From: Echinococcus granulosus | Taxonomy: Eukaryota; Platyhelminthes; Cestoda; Cyclophyllidea; Taeniidae | Direction: 5' to 3' | DNA: 64,000 nt | Assembly (NCBI RefSeq): GCF_000524195.1 | Contig: NW_020170409.1 | Coordinates: forward strand, 733,004-797,003 | Part shown: piece after piece, positions 51,601-64,000 of the stretch | How the letters are laid out: each line of letters opens with the position of its first letter | Position numbering within the stretch: the first letter of the stretch is position 1 | Program-made: the position numbers and the translations under genes | The notes under the pieces: generated by a model | What the model was told of the DNA's origin: nothing | Databases searched by the model: none | Seen by the model: only the letters and a program-made list of their open reading frames with translations

Positions 51601-53716
51601 TCTACCATTTGGAAAGGAAAGCATTTTATTTATAGCATGAACCATCTAAATGTTGACCAACTTCGGCTCGCTGTTGAAAGTGTAAACCCAAGTTAGATGA
51701 CGCCTTGCAACTTTTGGATATAAGTACCCATTCCTATTCCGCCCTTCCAATTTGCGTGACAGAAAAGTAAAAAAACGCGAGAAACGTTTGCTTAAAACAT
51801 TCCCATTCTGACTGGTTTCTTGTTTTCTGCCTATTCCTGCACGTCACTATTTGCCGCAACTTCGATGCACCCATGAGGGGTTTGCCTCGTTTTGCGACAG
51901 CGCTTTTCGGTACACAGCATTCACTTGCCTATGCAAGAAAACATTCTTTTTACAGGGAAAAGGCCGCGAAACATCTACTACAAGTATTGAGCACCCCCCT
52001 TCCCTACTAACAAAACAATTTTTAATCCCTACTACTGTTGCATTCCTGTGGCTTCACCCAGCCACTTAGAGTGGGGCAACCTGGCAACAACATTCAATAT
52101 TCAAGCTCTCCTTGCCTGCTTCTAACAGTTGTCAACGTTTTGCCGTGGCGCCTTTTTTTCTTTGAATACGCTTTCACCTGAAGTGTTAGCGCTATTGAAG
52201 TAGCTTTACTTTGGCTTTTATTGCCTCTTGGGCAGATAAATTTAGTCAGTTACTGCAAGGCATTTAAACTGGTTCAGAATCTCACACATGGGAAGAAATA
52301 CTGCCGAAGGAGCGTATTCCACAACACAGATGGTGCCATGTCGTTTTCGAGCCATTTGGTAGTAGGGGCGCGGATGTAACAGAGGATCGTGTAGAAAAGT
52401 AAAAGGAGTTTTTTTTCTTACTGCAGTTTTTTTCTCTCCTTTCCGCCTTTTTTATAGGCCCCAAAGTCGTTATTACTGTCAATTTCTGTCTTTACTGACT
52501 AACATGCGAGCATGAACCTGACGGCTGGCCAGCGGGAATTATGGAACTGGGCCTGGGGCTTAGTCAAGCTTACTTATGGTGACTGCTTTATCGTGAGCTT
52601 AGAGTGACTATTTGGGCCCTCAAAGTGGCGCCAACGAAACTTTTACCGAGCAGGAGGAAAGGTGCGAGAGGCGGTTTTTTAGGGTGTTTACAAAAAAACT
52701 ACGAAAGTGAAAACCTTTCAAGTTTTTAACGAGAACCTTTTTCTGAGGTCGGAGGTATCACCAACACTCATGATCTGATTTGAACCTACGTCGCATGGCC
52801 CTCGCTGCTTTTGTGACTAACCCACTTTTTCAAGAAGGGCCATTCAAGGTTTCATTGCCATGAAAGCGATAATTGTATGCGTGGTTTTTTTGACACAAAT
52901 GGCAATCCAGACGATTTTATCGCCACTTGTTGGGTCTGCATTAATCATTACTGTTTAGATGAGATGGAGAGGGAACGTGAGTTGATTCTTATGAAATTGA
53001 GTGTTGTTTTTTATGGCGCTTGAGAAAACCGCGTGATTGGAATACATCTGGAGGTTATTCTTTTTAGTTTGTTGAAACACTTCAGTAAATCTACCAGGGC
53101 AAGCCATAGTTGTACAGTTTCTTTTCATTTTCCACACGTGGTGAAGCATTCTGTGTCTGTGCGAGTTAGTGGTGTTGATTTTTTTGGTCTGAACTCCTAA
53201 TTAGCAGACGGCGTCGTAGTAACATTGGCAGCCAGGTTTTATGTCTGTCGCACATCCTTTGTGTCGTAAAATCCTTACCTGGTGTGATTGATTAATAATT
53301 TATAACATCAGGGCGCCTTTTATATCTTTTCATAGTGATTTGGGTCGAAACGTGAAGAGTTTCGATGAGAACATCAACGATGCTGATGGATGGGGAGGTG
53401 ACTTCTCTAGAGATAACTGCACTCGTACAGAGGGTATGTTTATGTCACCTCATTTCTTGACTGATGGCTATTCCGTTGCGCAATGTTCTTATGGCTTCAA
53501 ATTTATTCCTTTTTCCTGATTTCAGAGACTAAGCAGTCAACGCCAAAGGAGGAGTCAAACGATTGGTGGAACTCGGACTGGGATGCCGATGACGCCGGAC
53601 GTGGGTGGAGCAATCTGAGTAGAAATGTCGGAGGCAATAGCACTTCAGCTTCAATGGCGAATCGGAACATCTCTGAGACCACCAGCCATCGTAGCAAATC
53701 CAGCAAATTAGACTAA
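36622..53716 (+). CDS. ARFGAP1: ADP-ribosylation factor GTPase-activating protein 1, complete, 10 exons, 438 aa
   Basis: Exons 36622-36681, 37026-37135, 38147-38318, 38394-38647, 43892-44006, 47685-47795, 48495-48554, 48697-48842, 53336-53433 and 53526-53716 join with all phases matching (1317 nt). Residues 1-115 are the ArfGAP domain: start [20 protein letters not shown], zinc finger C22-x2-C25-x16-C42-x2-C45, arginine finger R50, then [11 protein letters not shown] and [14 protein letters not shown]. It stimulates GTP hydrolysis by Arf1 on Golgi membranes and so drives COPI uncoating. RYEGFGNTP (about 208-216) is a conserved landmark. Exon 6 ([20 protein letters not shown], from residue 238) and exon 7 ([16 protein letters not shown]) correspond to the two ALPS curvature-sensing helices, rich in Ser/Thr/Gly with spaced large hydrophobics. 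The C-terminus has tryptophans in acidic context ([16 protein letters not shown]), like the coatomer-binding tail of relatives. The scaffold gap lies inside intron 2 and removes no coding sequence. Assignment is firm. Confidence 0.97.
37493..37592. other. Assembly gap (100 N) in ArfGAP1 intron 2
   Basis: Exactly 100 N, the usual placeholder for a gap of unknown size. Coding sequence reads continuously across the intron from LGVHL to SFVRSV, so no exon is lost. Confidence 0.99.
42950..43322. other. GC-richer island inside ArfGAP1 intron 4, open in three frames
   Basis: Part of the 5.2-kb intron between exons 4 and 5. It differs from its AT-rich surroundings: several CpGs, open frames of 122 codons on the minus strand and 78 and 73 on the plus strand, and a perfect hairpin ACGCCGG-TTGTC-CCGGCGT (43174-43192). 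No recognisable protein in any frame. It may be a decayed transposon, a retained non-coding RNA or an enhancer. Confidence 0.35.
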
Positions 53717-54944
53717 CTGTTTATCTTCCTATTAACCTCCTAAGCGTGATATCCTGACTTCCCTCCCTCTTCGTGACACTTTCCTTTCTATCTCTTTTTC
53801 AATTTCCTCTCCCGACAATTTGCTCCCAGCTGTTCTATAGATCAGTAAATTACTTCGATACTATTCATGTCGTGTTGACTATTTTGAGGCGTGGAGTTGT
53901 TTGTTTCGGGTATATTTTTATCGTTCCCTAGTACAAAAATCATCCTCTTTACGGCTGATCGTTTCTATCAGATTTTGTAGGGTAAAACCGCAAGCCAACT
54001 ACGGTGGTTTATACATTTGATGTTCACATCACGGGTACCAGTACGTATACTAGCGGGGTTAACAGGGCACACTTATGAGAGTGACTGCAATCTCAATGTT
54101 GTAAAGGTTGCACTGCATCGCCCTCGCAAGGTCAAAGCGCAATTAAGGGAGCTAATTTCTCTATCGGGTGGTTTTGATTAAATGTTTGCGCGCTCCTTAG
54201 CCTAATGTGCCCAGGTCTAGGTTCTGTTCGCCTTTTCGGGCGATTAATTGAGGTGTTTGGGATTGTCTGGTGGACCGGTTGCGGGGTATTCAATAATTTA
54301 TTGCTTGCTCTATGGATTGCGTGAGCTTCGAGGATTACCTGTAGGTGTACAAACGTAGATGTCTTTTCAGAGTTCTCTTATAGATTTGAGGAAAAAAGAT
54401 CCTAATTTATCTTCCTCCCCAATTTGAATCTTTCGAGCCAATTAGCAAAGACACCCGGCCCTCTGAATGGCATTTATTTTGAGGCTCTGTGAAGTTAAAA
54501 TTGCTTGATTTTATAATATGCATAAAGCAGACTGGCTCTTTCTCAGTGGTCCCTCAATGAGGGGTGGACCGAGAAAAGGTAATAGTTTCGTTCTGTACGT
54601 GTGCTAAAGTCCAATTGTATGGTGACATCGAAAATACGTTTTGCCTGTCCACATTTAATTGTCAAAAATGGGACGTTTGTCTCTCGGTGCAGTAAAATGT
54701 ACTAGCAAATTGTCAGGAATGTTCACTTTAGCTTCACCCCGTACATAATAATTTATGAGGCGGGGCTAATTATTAGCGCTTCACCGCACTAGTGGTAATT
54801 AGAGACTCCGTTTAAAGTTGCCACAGTAACTCCAATAGCAAAAAGTGAGAACCAGTGTTCGCTTTCGAGTAAACTCTAATTCGTCTAGGGAAACAGGTAT
54901 AAATATGTAATACTTTGATTGTCTATTTAATTCGCCATTTTTAT

Positions 54945-55094
54945 TTCGCGAGCGCTTAAGGACGCCCCGATTGTACTCCCCCTGGGCGGCATGGCCTTTG
55001 AGCCATGCGAGTAGCCCCCAGCCCTTCTCTACGTCGTCAATACAATTTCTGCCAGAATTTCCTCTTTATCTTCAACAAGGTTTCGGGCCACTAA
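54945..55094 (-). repeat. LTR-like dispersed repeat, copy 7, diverged
   Basis: The minus strand holds the CCCGAAACCTTGTTGAAGATAAAG, TGGCAGAAATTGTAT, GGCTGGGGGCTACTCGCATGGCTC and CATGCCGCCC blocks in family order. It is the most diverged copy, and its left end is not clear. Confidence 0.6.
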
Positions 55095-55735
55095 GCTTAA
55101 ACTTGAAGGCAGAGTACGATCCCTAATTTAGTACATTGGAAGCAAGTAACTCTCATGTTGATAAATTAGTAGGCTAGCAGCTTAGTCTAAAGTGAACTTT
55201 TGAAATGAAATTTAATGGAAATGCTTTATACATTTTCCCTAATTGTTAACTAAATCATTATATTATCAAAGGTAAATATGCTTAACTAAAGCAATTTACC
55301 ATAATTGAGTCAAAAATAGCATTTGGTAAAAAAGTGAACAAGAAATAAATTAATTCCGACTCCAAAATGACATTCAAATAAAGCGGATATCACCAGGGCA
55401 AATATTTTCTTCTACCAGGAAGTGAAGAGTTCATTTCTGCCCCAAATCCTTCCTGATCTCACACTGCGACTTATTTCAAAACAAAATCATCTTCTTGTTA
55501 GGTCAAAAAAATTGAACTCTTGGCCAATGATATTTAGCAACAACATTCCCGTCAAATTATGTTTCGAAATTCTCTCTCAATAATTAATATTTGATTTTAA
55601 TGGACCTGAAATCCACCTCCGATTTTTTCGAGCGCTCATTCATTTGCCCAATTCAATGATGCATTCAAAATTAAAGTGATACTTCCCCCTTCTTCAACTA
55701 AATAGGCACGGTTCGGAATTCATTCACAGTTCTGA

Positions 55736-55939
55736 ATGTTTTTGGAGGCAGACTCGACTCTGTCAGGAGGAGTTAGTAAAATAAATACGGACATTGCGGA
55801 CAGCAAGTCAACTCAGCACCATTTTATTGCACTCACATGGGATTTAGATAGACCCTCTGGCGAGTCTATGTGTATCAAAATTAGGCTTTGTGGAGGAGAA
55901 AAGAAGGTCCTGGCCCACAAGAGTGTCTTTGTAGCTGGT
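55736..55939 (+). CDS. Weak candidate first exon, BTB-like C-terminal residues
   Basis: An open frame of 68 codons starting at ATG (directly preceded by TGA) and ending at a possible donor (GCTG/GTAAAA). The last residues, IKIRLCGGEKKVLAHKSVFV, resemble the start of a BTB/POZ domain, where a beta strand leads into the conserved AHKxVLA motif. No following exon with the rest of such a domain was found downstream, and frames of this length arise by chance here. It may be a gene fragment, a pseudogene piece or nothing. Confidence 0.2.
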
Positions 55940-57960
55940 AAAACTTGAGAATATTTAAGAGAGGTTAACTTTTTCGGTAATGAGAAGGTATAGATACACA
56001 AATTAGTAAACTAGCCAATTTTAAACACACCGGTCCCATGGAAATGAAATGTCCAATTAAAGTAGACTTCGCAAGACAACCCACTTCTAAATAAATGCTA
56101 AATCGTAAAAGCCATTATATGCAAATAATTTCTCTCATTCTGTTTTACTGCACAAAGTAGAGCAAAATCTAAAGAGTCATGACAGCGTTGCAAAAGTCCT
56201 TTCAAAAGAAATGGGAGGACTGCTGCTTTAATACGCTGCGAACTTGACAGGCGGCGGGCGGACATTACCGGAGTGGAGGCTGAAAACCCCGTCTGGTCGT
56301 ACGTACCATTAAGCCAATGTAATTTTTTTGATTTGGAACATTATTTTTATGCAATTCTACTTGTGAATAATTTATAAAGCAGCTGACTTTTAAATGAAAT
56401 GACACGCTCATGATAGATTATTCCTATTAATTAACATTTAGCAGTACCTCTGCTGGTAAATAGCCGCAGAGACCCTGTAATGCACCAAATAAGTACTTTT
56501 GTTCATTTTATGATCACAAGTGGCCAAAAACTCTGAGCAGTGACGAAAATCAACATGAAGAAAACTGTGAGATGGAGGAGCCCAGCAGGTGGAAACTGGA
56601 GAGGTAGACACCCTGCACAAAGTTGTTGCTTCATGAAAGCCTTCATTGGCTGGAAGCAAACTGCAGGCTCTGAACTGTGCAAAGATGACAAAAAGGAGGC
56701 CATTGGTATCCACGCTGATTCGGCAGCACTGTTGATGCTGTGGAATGGAGATTTTATGCGTATCTGTGAGATATTAATGCATGTTCAATGCATGGCGAAT
56801 GGATATCCGATGCCTTAGTAATAAAGTGTTTCGAACAGCCGGATAACTTCTACAAAATCATCCGAATTTCCAATAAACCAGAGCTAAATTGTTTGTAACC
56901 TCAAGTTGTTATTATGTTATAAAAACCTATTTTATCTTTATTTATGGTCACTATTAAAACTATTCAAACATTATGACAGAGCGTATAGGAAGTAGATATT
57001 GTAGAGTGGAATCCTAAGTCGCCTCCTACTGAATCGATGTTTGTTTATGTTGTATACCTAACAGGCTCGTCATATCTATCGCAGTCTTTATTTTAATGGC
57101 GATTTATTCATGTCTTTGGCATGGCGTCCTCTGTGCCATGGGTCTGATTGCGCCTTCAGAAGTGCGTCGAGGTGTGGCGCTGTGATTTTACTTAGATCGT
57201 CAATTGGTCAGACAGCCCTGCATTTGGTCTTCCAACAAATTGCCCTAAGATCATTCTCGCTTGAAGCACTTTTATGCTTTTAATTCTCAGCTTCTCCGAT
57301 TTGTGACAGAGGTTTCCGCCAATTCCATTCAGGCCTCTTTCAAAGACCACTTTTATTTTGTAATTTATGACTAGCATGTGCAAAAGACATTTTGTCTCGC
57401 AAAAATTTAATTTGTAAGTCTAAAAACCTCTTTTTTGAGGAAGTATCCTCATACAGTTATCCATCAGACCTAAGAAGTTCCTCAATTGCACTATTTACAA
57501 AGGTACGCATATGAGCCGTGGAAAAAAACGATATTAGTGGAGCAGAAGTTACCAGTTTAAACACGAAGTGTGCCGACGATGATAAAAACCATTTCAAAAC
57601 ACTTTTTTTATTCTATCGCATCTGCATTAACTGTCCGCAAAGCTTTCCACAAAATGATAATGTGATAAGTAAGATTCTTGACTTTGGTGGTGTGTTAGTA
57701 AACTTGCCTAAGAAGTAATCGAAACGAAGTTATTCTTTTGCTCACTTATGCCACATTTGAAATCACTTAGCTGTGTGGATGTATTTAAAGCAAGGAACCG
57801 CGGTTCACAAGTTCCCATTCTCGTATAACTACACTGCTGATTTCTTTCAAGCTGCATTGCAGTTCCACTATCAGCAGTAGGCTATGAGATGCTATGAAAA
57901 TAAGAAAAAAAAACATTTAAACTGGGCGTAAGGTGGGTAGCGGCTTATCTAAGAACAGGG

Positions 57961-58060
57961 NNNNNNNNNNNNNNNNNNNNNNNNNNNNNNNNNNNNNNNN
58001 NNNNNNNNNNNNNNNNNNNNNNNNNNNNNNNNNNNNNNNNNNNNNNNNNNNNNNNNNNNN
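57961..58060. other. Assembly gap (100 N)
   Basis: Exactly 100 N, a placeholder of unknown true length, in a region where no gene was recognised. Confidence 0.99.
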
Positions 58061-59228
58061 TTGATTATAGTACAAAGTAAGTTTCAACATCCGGAGCCTT
58101 TACTTATATTGGGTACCATGTCGCCTAACGCGGGTAGCTGTGGCCAAGTACTACTTGTGACTTTGGAAACTGAAGTTTCATAAGTACTTCGAATCTTCCC
58201 CTTTTACCAAAACTATATCTGCAGACATAAATCTAAAAATTTTTCTTTTCTAATGCAATAAATAAAGAAGCGCGATTTACTCCGTGAATGACTGGAACCA
58301 TGCCGTTTATCTATAAGACATCTGAGTATCACAAGCATTTCTAAGACGGCCGTAGAAAGTGGTCTCTAGGTGTTGATCTCTATCGTCGTGGTTCTCTTCC
58401 AAGCCCCCAACACAGCAATCAATCCTGCGGACGTTAGTGCGTGGAGCACTTGACGGCTACAAGACTGACAAGCCGTCTGTTGAGACTGCATAGAGGAGGA
58501 ACGCTTTTTTAGAAAAGACGAACAGCACAAGTAATCACAAATGTTTGCAGTTGTGAAAAATCGGCACACACTGCTGATAAATTTGTCTTTTTCGCATGGA
58601 TTAACACAGAGGGGTTGATTGCTACGCTGAATTTGAGGAGCCTGTTGAGAGGGTAGTCTAAGATTGTATGAATCATACTGTTACACATAACAATTGCTGG
58701 ACACACAATTTCACTCTGAGATGAATAGGAGTGTCATGCTGGTAGAATAATACCTGTCCACCATCATTTACAGCAAAGAAGTAGATCAGGCTGTTTTGGG
58801 ATTGTTTAGGCATGCTGATTAGTCTTTCGGTAGCGGAGCTGCTTTCCAGGTGCTAGATAATCTCAGCTATTAGTAGAAGTGTGAAAGAAGATTTGTTTCC
58901 TGGAATTTGTGTTATTCTCTTCTTTTCTTCTCTATACTTTTGTAAACCCGAACAACCTTGATACTTTCCTCGATTGATAATCATATGGGTGCTGTCTTCT
59001 TGCATTTCTGGTTTCTATTTACAAGAGGTAATTTGCAACTGATTCTGGTAAATGTGGGCAGAAGGATCAGTTTCTTTTCAGCATTTCTTAAATTCACCTA
59101 TGAAGTCGGAAAAGACATACTCAAAATGGGGAAGAGTATTCCTGGGTTTTGATGAAGGACTAACAAATTAATGAGGTTAATCAGGGTCATAGTTACACAC
59201 TGCTTATCCTCAGCTGGTGTTCTTACAG

Positions 59229-59535
59229 GTTCAAACGTTGCGGAATCGGACATTTGGATGCAGATGCTAAGAGGATGCTTTACACTGCTTTCAGTTTTGG
59301 GGCAATGCGGTATCCTTAAGTGTATTCGAGCCAAATATTCCCATCATTAAGATAAAGAGTGTTTGGACAATAGGGGCTGTCCTGTGAACCCGAGACATTG
59401 ATTAATACTTTCATTTCCTTGAATTAGTTTATATTCCTCCTCGTAAAATTCAATGTCACCAGCGAAGATATCATAAAACAGAAAGGCACTCGCATTAGCA
59501 AGTATCCACCGATCGAGCTCTTTCGTCCTGTCTAA
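59229..59535 (+). CDS. Weak candidate 3' exon pair of an unrecognised gene
   Basis: Two segments, 59229-59309 (after TCTTACAG, before GTATCC) and 59463-59535 (after TGTCACCAG, ending in TAA), join in phase to give a C-terminus reading GIGHLDADAKRMLYTAF, then EDIIKQKGTRISKYPPIELF. The composition is protein-like, but the segments are short enough to be open by chance and no upstream exon with matching phase was found. No family recognised. Confidence 0.18.
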
Positions 59536-62500
59536 AAATTTAAATTTAGTTATTTGTGGTTGCAGGTGGACGAGCTGATGGGTGAAAACTTGTGCTGTAG
59601 GCCACGTCTATGTGAGGGACGACAATTCGAGATGCACTATTTTGTACATTATTTGTTAGAAGCTAAAAGCCTCCCAAATTACCCCGTTATGGCTGAACTA
59701 AGCGTGGCGCCAGTTTTATGAGGAAATTCAACAGTTGACGTCGATTTATAGTGGCCGCTGCTATTAATGTAAAGAATAAAGGTGACGTTTTTGCATAGAA
59801 TCAACTAGTATAAAAACAGCACAATTTTATGGCGGAGTCCAACAGACACTTCCAATATAAAATGAAAGTACATCATTGTGACCTGACTTTGTACATCGTG
59901 AGCGGTTTTCGGCCTCGGTCGCCTCTGTATCAGTCTCTATCTCAGTGTCATGGCGCTCATTCATGTTATTTCTCTCAAATGGCCGCTGGTCCTTCCTTGC
60001 ACTTATTGTAAGACTCTATCCAAACCCACAAGTCTCGTAAGGCCATTTGGTTGGTTTGTAGATTGCTGTGTGATCGATGGTGACGCTTAATTCACCCCTT
60101 ATTTCATGCAAAATATATTGTGCAACTGAATATACAAATCGCCTTTTACTCTATTACAAAGTCACACTTATCAATGTACAATGTATCAAGAATGCACTCA
60201 ATACAGTGAAGAAGGTGTCTTATCAAAGGGAGTTTCTTACACAAATACTGGGCGTTTTCCGCATCTGCGGTCTGTCTGTTACAGACTTTTTGGTATATTA
60301 CGCCGGAAAATATTTCCAATTAACTGTGATGCTATGGGTATTGGGAGATGTAAAAACTTGCCAAATTCAAATTTCATTAGGCTGCCAGAGCGATAAATTT
60401 TGGTGTGAAGAACGAGACATTAGAGTCCTTATTAGGATATTTGTCATTTTTCTTACTGTCTCATCTCATTTATCCCCGGCTTCAAAAAAGTATTTCCCCT
60501 ACTTTCCTTCCCTATTAAAGTAGCTATGATGTAACCATGATGTGATTTAGGGTAGCACCTGAAAATGAACCAAGGAAGCTCTCAGTGTTTTACCGATTAC
60601 CAATGCGCGGTAGCATCAAATATATGGTGATTCTAGGCCTAAATACATTTGGGCTTCGAAAATGAGAGTTCGCTTTTGATGAAATTGATAGATGGATAAA
60701 TTAAAAGGATTAGATTGGTTTGTAACGAAGTGGGCACGCTAATTGGAAAGTCCACGCACAGTCCGCTGTCTGGGTCTAAGAGGAAACTCGACCATCAAAG
60801 CTCACATGATTCGTCTTCCTCAAGTCTTTGGCTGTTGCTCAAGAATTCAAAAAGTATAATTATATTGTAGTCCAACAAAGTCCTGCTTTTGTCTTAACAC
60901 CCTAAGCTCAAAAAAATCTACTTTTAAGTAGATTTGGTTCAAACACTGGATACTATAAGCCGCTAGAGGACAAAAGTCACACCTTTGTGACTCAGCTCAA
61001 ACATAAATAGGGGCGTTAACTAGTAAAAATATTTGTAACCTAGTTAAAAAACTGTTACGCCCTAGGTCTTATTTTCCGATAAATTTGAAACTTGAAGGAA
61101 ACTTTTTACAATTTAAGTCATAATTCCTGCTTCAACGTTACCAGCATTCATTTATAAGACAGCCATACCCATACAAAACTGTGTTAAGAAGTGCTAGTTC
61201 AACCGTCATCTATAAAATGGGCGAAACTCATTTTGGAAGATTTTTCCACTCGTTCCCTATCTCGTCCAACCAGCGTACACACAGAAAGAGATGTCAAATG
61301 GAGAGAATGGAGGTCAGTGTCATTAGTTGACGTATGCCTCTACTTACGATTGCATGCTGCTGAGTGAAAAAAGTTGGGTGATTGTTTATGCGATGCAACT
61401 GCTCACCGAGTAGCTCTGTTAGCAGTAAAAGTAAAGCATGATGTCGAGGCATGCTTGCACCCTTTCGGAAGGTAGCGAGAGCGCTGGTAAACTCGCAGAG
61501 CTTTTTGCATCACCAGTGATGTACCGGATGGATTTCCACTTGGTTTTATGCCAATGAAATTGTAACTTCCCATTAATCTGCGTACGAGTAATTTTAATTA
61601 CAACTTACGTTCTTTTGTCGCACTTCCGAACAAAGCTTCACGTTTTTTCCTTTCGGTTAAAGCATAAGGCTTTATGCTGCCATGCAGAGTTGTCCTTGCA
61701 GTCTAAAATGCCTTAATTTGACATCGAACTCAATTGTGCAGTAAACACGGAACATCTTTTCACGGAGACGTGTTTATACTCCACGAGTGTCACTGTTTTG
61801 AAATACTGCCAAATTGTATGACGCTAAGCTTCTATAAAAGCAGCGAAGTGATTAAAATCGAGGTTTTTTAGACAATTAGGAAGGCATCTTTTGTGTACGT
61901 TTGGTAAATGCTCCCCATGCAGTGATAACATCAAGATTGCTTGTATCCGAGAAATGGAAAAAAATAGTAAAAAAATTGCCATTAAGAGTCAGAAGTGAAA
62001 ATGCTTAACCATGAAAGGTAGTCCTCAGCTTCAAAAATTAAAAAATAAATGGAACAAACCAAAGTATATTCTAGTTATAGTTCAGGTGAAGTCAGCAAAA
62101 AAAACATTACAGATAAAGTATAATTTCAGCTAATGAATGCTACGGATGGTACAGTTTAGGAAGACATGGTATCTTGTTAGCCCCACCAGCGATTTGTTCC
62201 TAATTTCTAACATGATCTCACATTTGGAATAGGAAGGAGACTTTGGCAAATCTCCTCTGGGACCTAAATAATGCATTTGAACGTGAGTATTCCTACAGGT
62301 GGGCAAAAGCCGCATTCCAGTTTGAAGGAGCCTCACGATCCCATTCATGGCCACTTACATTAAGCACACCCCTCTTATGCATTGTCAACGTAGGAGTTTT
62401 TAAGCCGTGCTTCCATTACCCTATAAACAATTTCAGCGAAGTTTTTGTTTATTATCCTAATTGGTCTAGCAGCCTGAATGGAATGTTTTGTTACACATTT

Positions 62501-64000
62501 ACACAAAATAATTGCGCCAAACGGGACCGTTGGCATCGTAAATCTCCGGTAGAAGCAGATTTTTAAGCAAAAATGCTCACACACTCACTAATGCTCTCCC
62601 CTTTTTCCATTTTGACTAGCTTCGATGTGGTTTGGTTACATAAAAGTTTGTGATCATCTGAAGAAAGTGATTTAGTGAGAGCAATGAAAAAAGGCTCTAT
62701 TTAGAATAAATCGACCGAAGTGGTAAATTAAACTAAAACGATGCTTCACAAAGTTTTGCTTTGCCTAAAAACACCCAACATTGAAAAATTCAAGGTTGAC
62801 ACTTTACTGGAGATTGGTAATTAATTTTTTTCATCAATGTATGACTTCCGACATTGAGCATTTAGGTAATCAGACGCCTTTTTGTAGTTGTCTGCTAAAA
62901 TGTGCACCTATCTTACTGATTAGGTGCTATCGAGATTATTTCTACTGTTCATATACATGCCAAATTAAAGGACCATCAACTGCTTCATTTGTTGACAGAT
63001 GCCCACGGAGTTGCATTTATTACAATACGTACAAAATACGCGTGAGGATTTTAATAATGGGAGAATATCACATTTTCTATAGCCCATATGCCTACTGACT
63101 GACAACTTGATTGGCAAAACGTTTGTTATAGCGAATAATGAACAGGGAAATCTACTTTGTTTTCCTAACGGCCGTGCCAAGTACGGTTACCATAGCTCTG
63201 GGTAAAAACAACTGCAAATGTGCTTAAAAGTAGCAGGAAGATAATTTTGAGGTTGATGGATTCAAAAAACGCAAGGAGACAGTGAAATTCGGCCAACTAC
63301 ATTTTTACTGCTGCCTTAGAAAATTTAAACAAATTATTATCTAGCATTTTGGGCAAACTTTTGCCCTCGAACTTAACAGCAAAAGTAGGGCCTTCAGATC
63401 TTTCCTTACCAGAATCAAAAGGGCATTTGCTTTTCTAAAGTATCTTAAACGAAATTTCACTTGCGTGTAATGCATCTTCGAGCATAGGATTGCAGCGTGC
63501 CACTGAATGTCATTTGGTCAGTGAAAATAGCAGAAATGCTAAAGGATGTGAGAAGCACTTGCATTTCCCAGCTTGTCAGTGGTTTGTCTTGTCGCCGATC
63601 ATGTTTGATTTTCAAGTTTGGTTTTTCTCATGTTTTCAAAAAACCCCAATTATCAGGGTAATGGGACAAAATTATACTAGCGCAGTTGTGCAGCTATTAA
63701 CAAAGCTAGGATTTCTCTTTATTAATCCTAATCACCACAAGCAATTTTTTCTGTTGTCTGAAGCTGGGAATAAGACGATTGCCTTAAAGCATTTTGGTTC
63801 TTAAATTATCTAAAAACCATTATGTTGCGATTGTTAGTTAAAAATTAAAAGCTTCAGAGAATTTCCAGCTTCACTTAAAGGTGAAAAATTCCAATTGTTT
63901 TACAGACTTGAGTCAATTTCTGTAGCGTTCACTTCATGCTTTTAAAGAAAAAGGTGTAACATTTATAAAAGGGATAGGAAGAGGGAAGGGCAAATTGATA

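Larger units (their letters stand above)
53717..64000. other. Downstream region without a convincing gene
   Basis: About 10 kb with one LTR-like repeat, one gap and only weak exon candidates (55736-55939 and 59229-59535, listed separately). Open frames up to 148 codons (60077-60523) read as chance: no motif, biased to hydrophobic and aromatic residues, and no splice partners. Two hairpins sit close together near 60.9 kb. Confidence 0.5.

Noticed and set aside
57101..57184. Small open frame of about 28 codons (MAIYSCLWHG...)
   Set aside because: Too short to support, with no promoter or conservation evidence.
60077..60523. Longest open frame in the window (148 codons, plus strand)
   Set aside because: No motif, hydrophobic and aromatic bias typical of AT-rich chance frames, no splice partner, and it overlaps another open frame.
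1..64000. CRISPR arrays, operons, riboswitches, tRNA or rRNA genes
   Set aside because: None seen. The sequence is eukaryotic, no regularly spaced repeats are present, and B-box-like strings such as GGTTCAAAC (20487, 59228, 60948) lack the rest of a tRNA.

Overview
This is eukaryotic genomic DNA, most likely from a parasitic flatworm and probably a tapeworm. The reasons are fairly AT-rich sequence with long introns, animal-type genes cut into many small exons with GT/AG borders, and a family of short LTR-like repeats resembling the non-coding TRIM elements reported from taeniid tapeworms. The assignment is inference; no species-level marker was tested. Two 100-base N runs (37493-37592 and 57961-58060) are scaffold gaps.

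From left to right: (1) 3919-5731, minus strand: three consecutive exons from the N-terminal part of a class I alpha-1,2-mannosidase (GH47), with the remaining catalytic exons beyond the left edge of the window. (2) 6.9-8.2 kb: a cluster of three LTR-like repeats, one a solo LTR with a perfect 4-bp target duplication. (3) 10568-15023, plus strand: an eight-exon gene, reconstructed from splice sites, for a 253-residue secreted and probably GPI-anchored protein of unrecognised family. Its signal peptide is split over two 40-nt exons that no ORF scan would show. (4) 15-21.8 kb: no gene recognised, two more LTR-like repeats. (5) 21791-29024, plus strand: five exons encoding a 242-residue calmodulin-like protein with four EF-hands and an unusual serine-rich N-terminal extension. 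(6) 34221-34580, minus strand: a possible intronless gene of 119 codons with a CCAAT-box upstream. (7) 36622-53716, plus strand: a complete ten-exon ArfGAP1 gene (438 residues) with zinc finger, arginine finger, two ALPS-like segments and a tryptophan-rich acidic tail. (8) 53.7-64 kb: no convincing gene, one LTR-like repeat, a few weak exon candidates and some short inverted repeats.

Two of the three recognised genes work in the Golgi/secretory pathway: the mannosidase trims N-glycans and ArfGAP1 controls COPI coats. The EF-hand protein is a calcium sensor and the unknown protein should reach the cell surface. Animal genes are not co-transcribed in this way, so the grouping is probably chance. 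The best candidate for something undescribed is the 10.6-15.0 kb gene, followed by the extended calmodulin-like protein.
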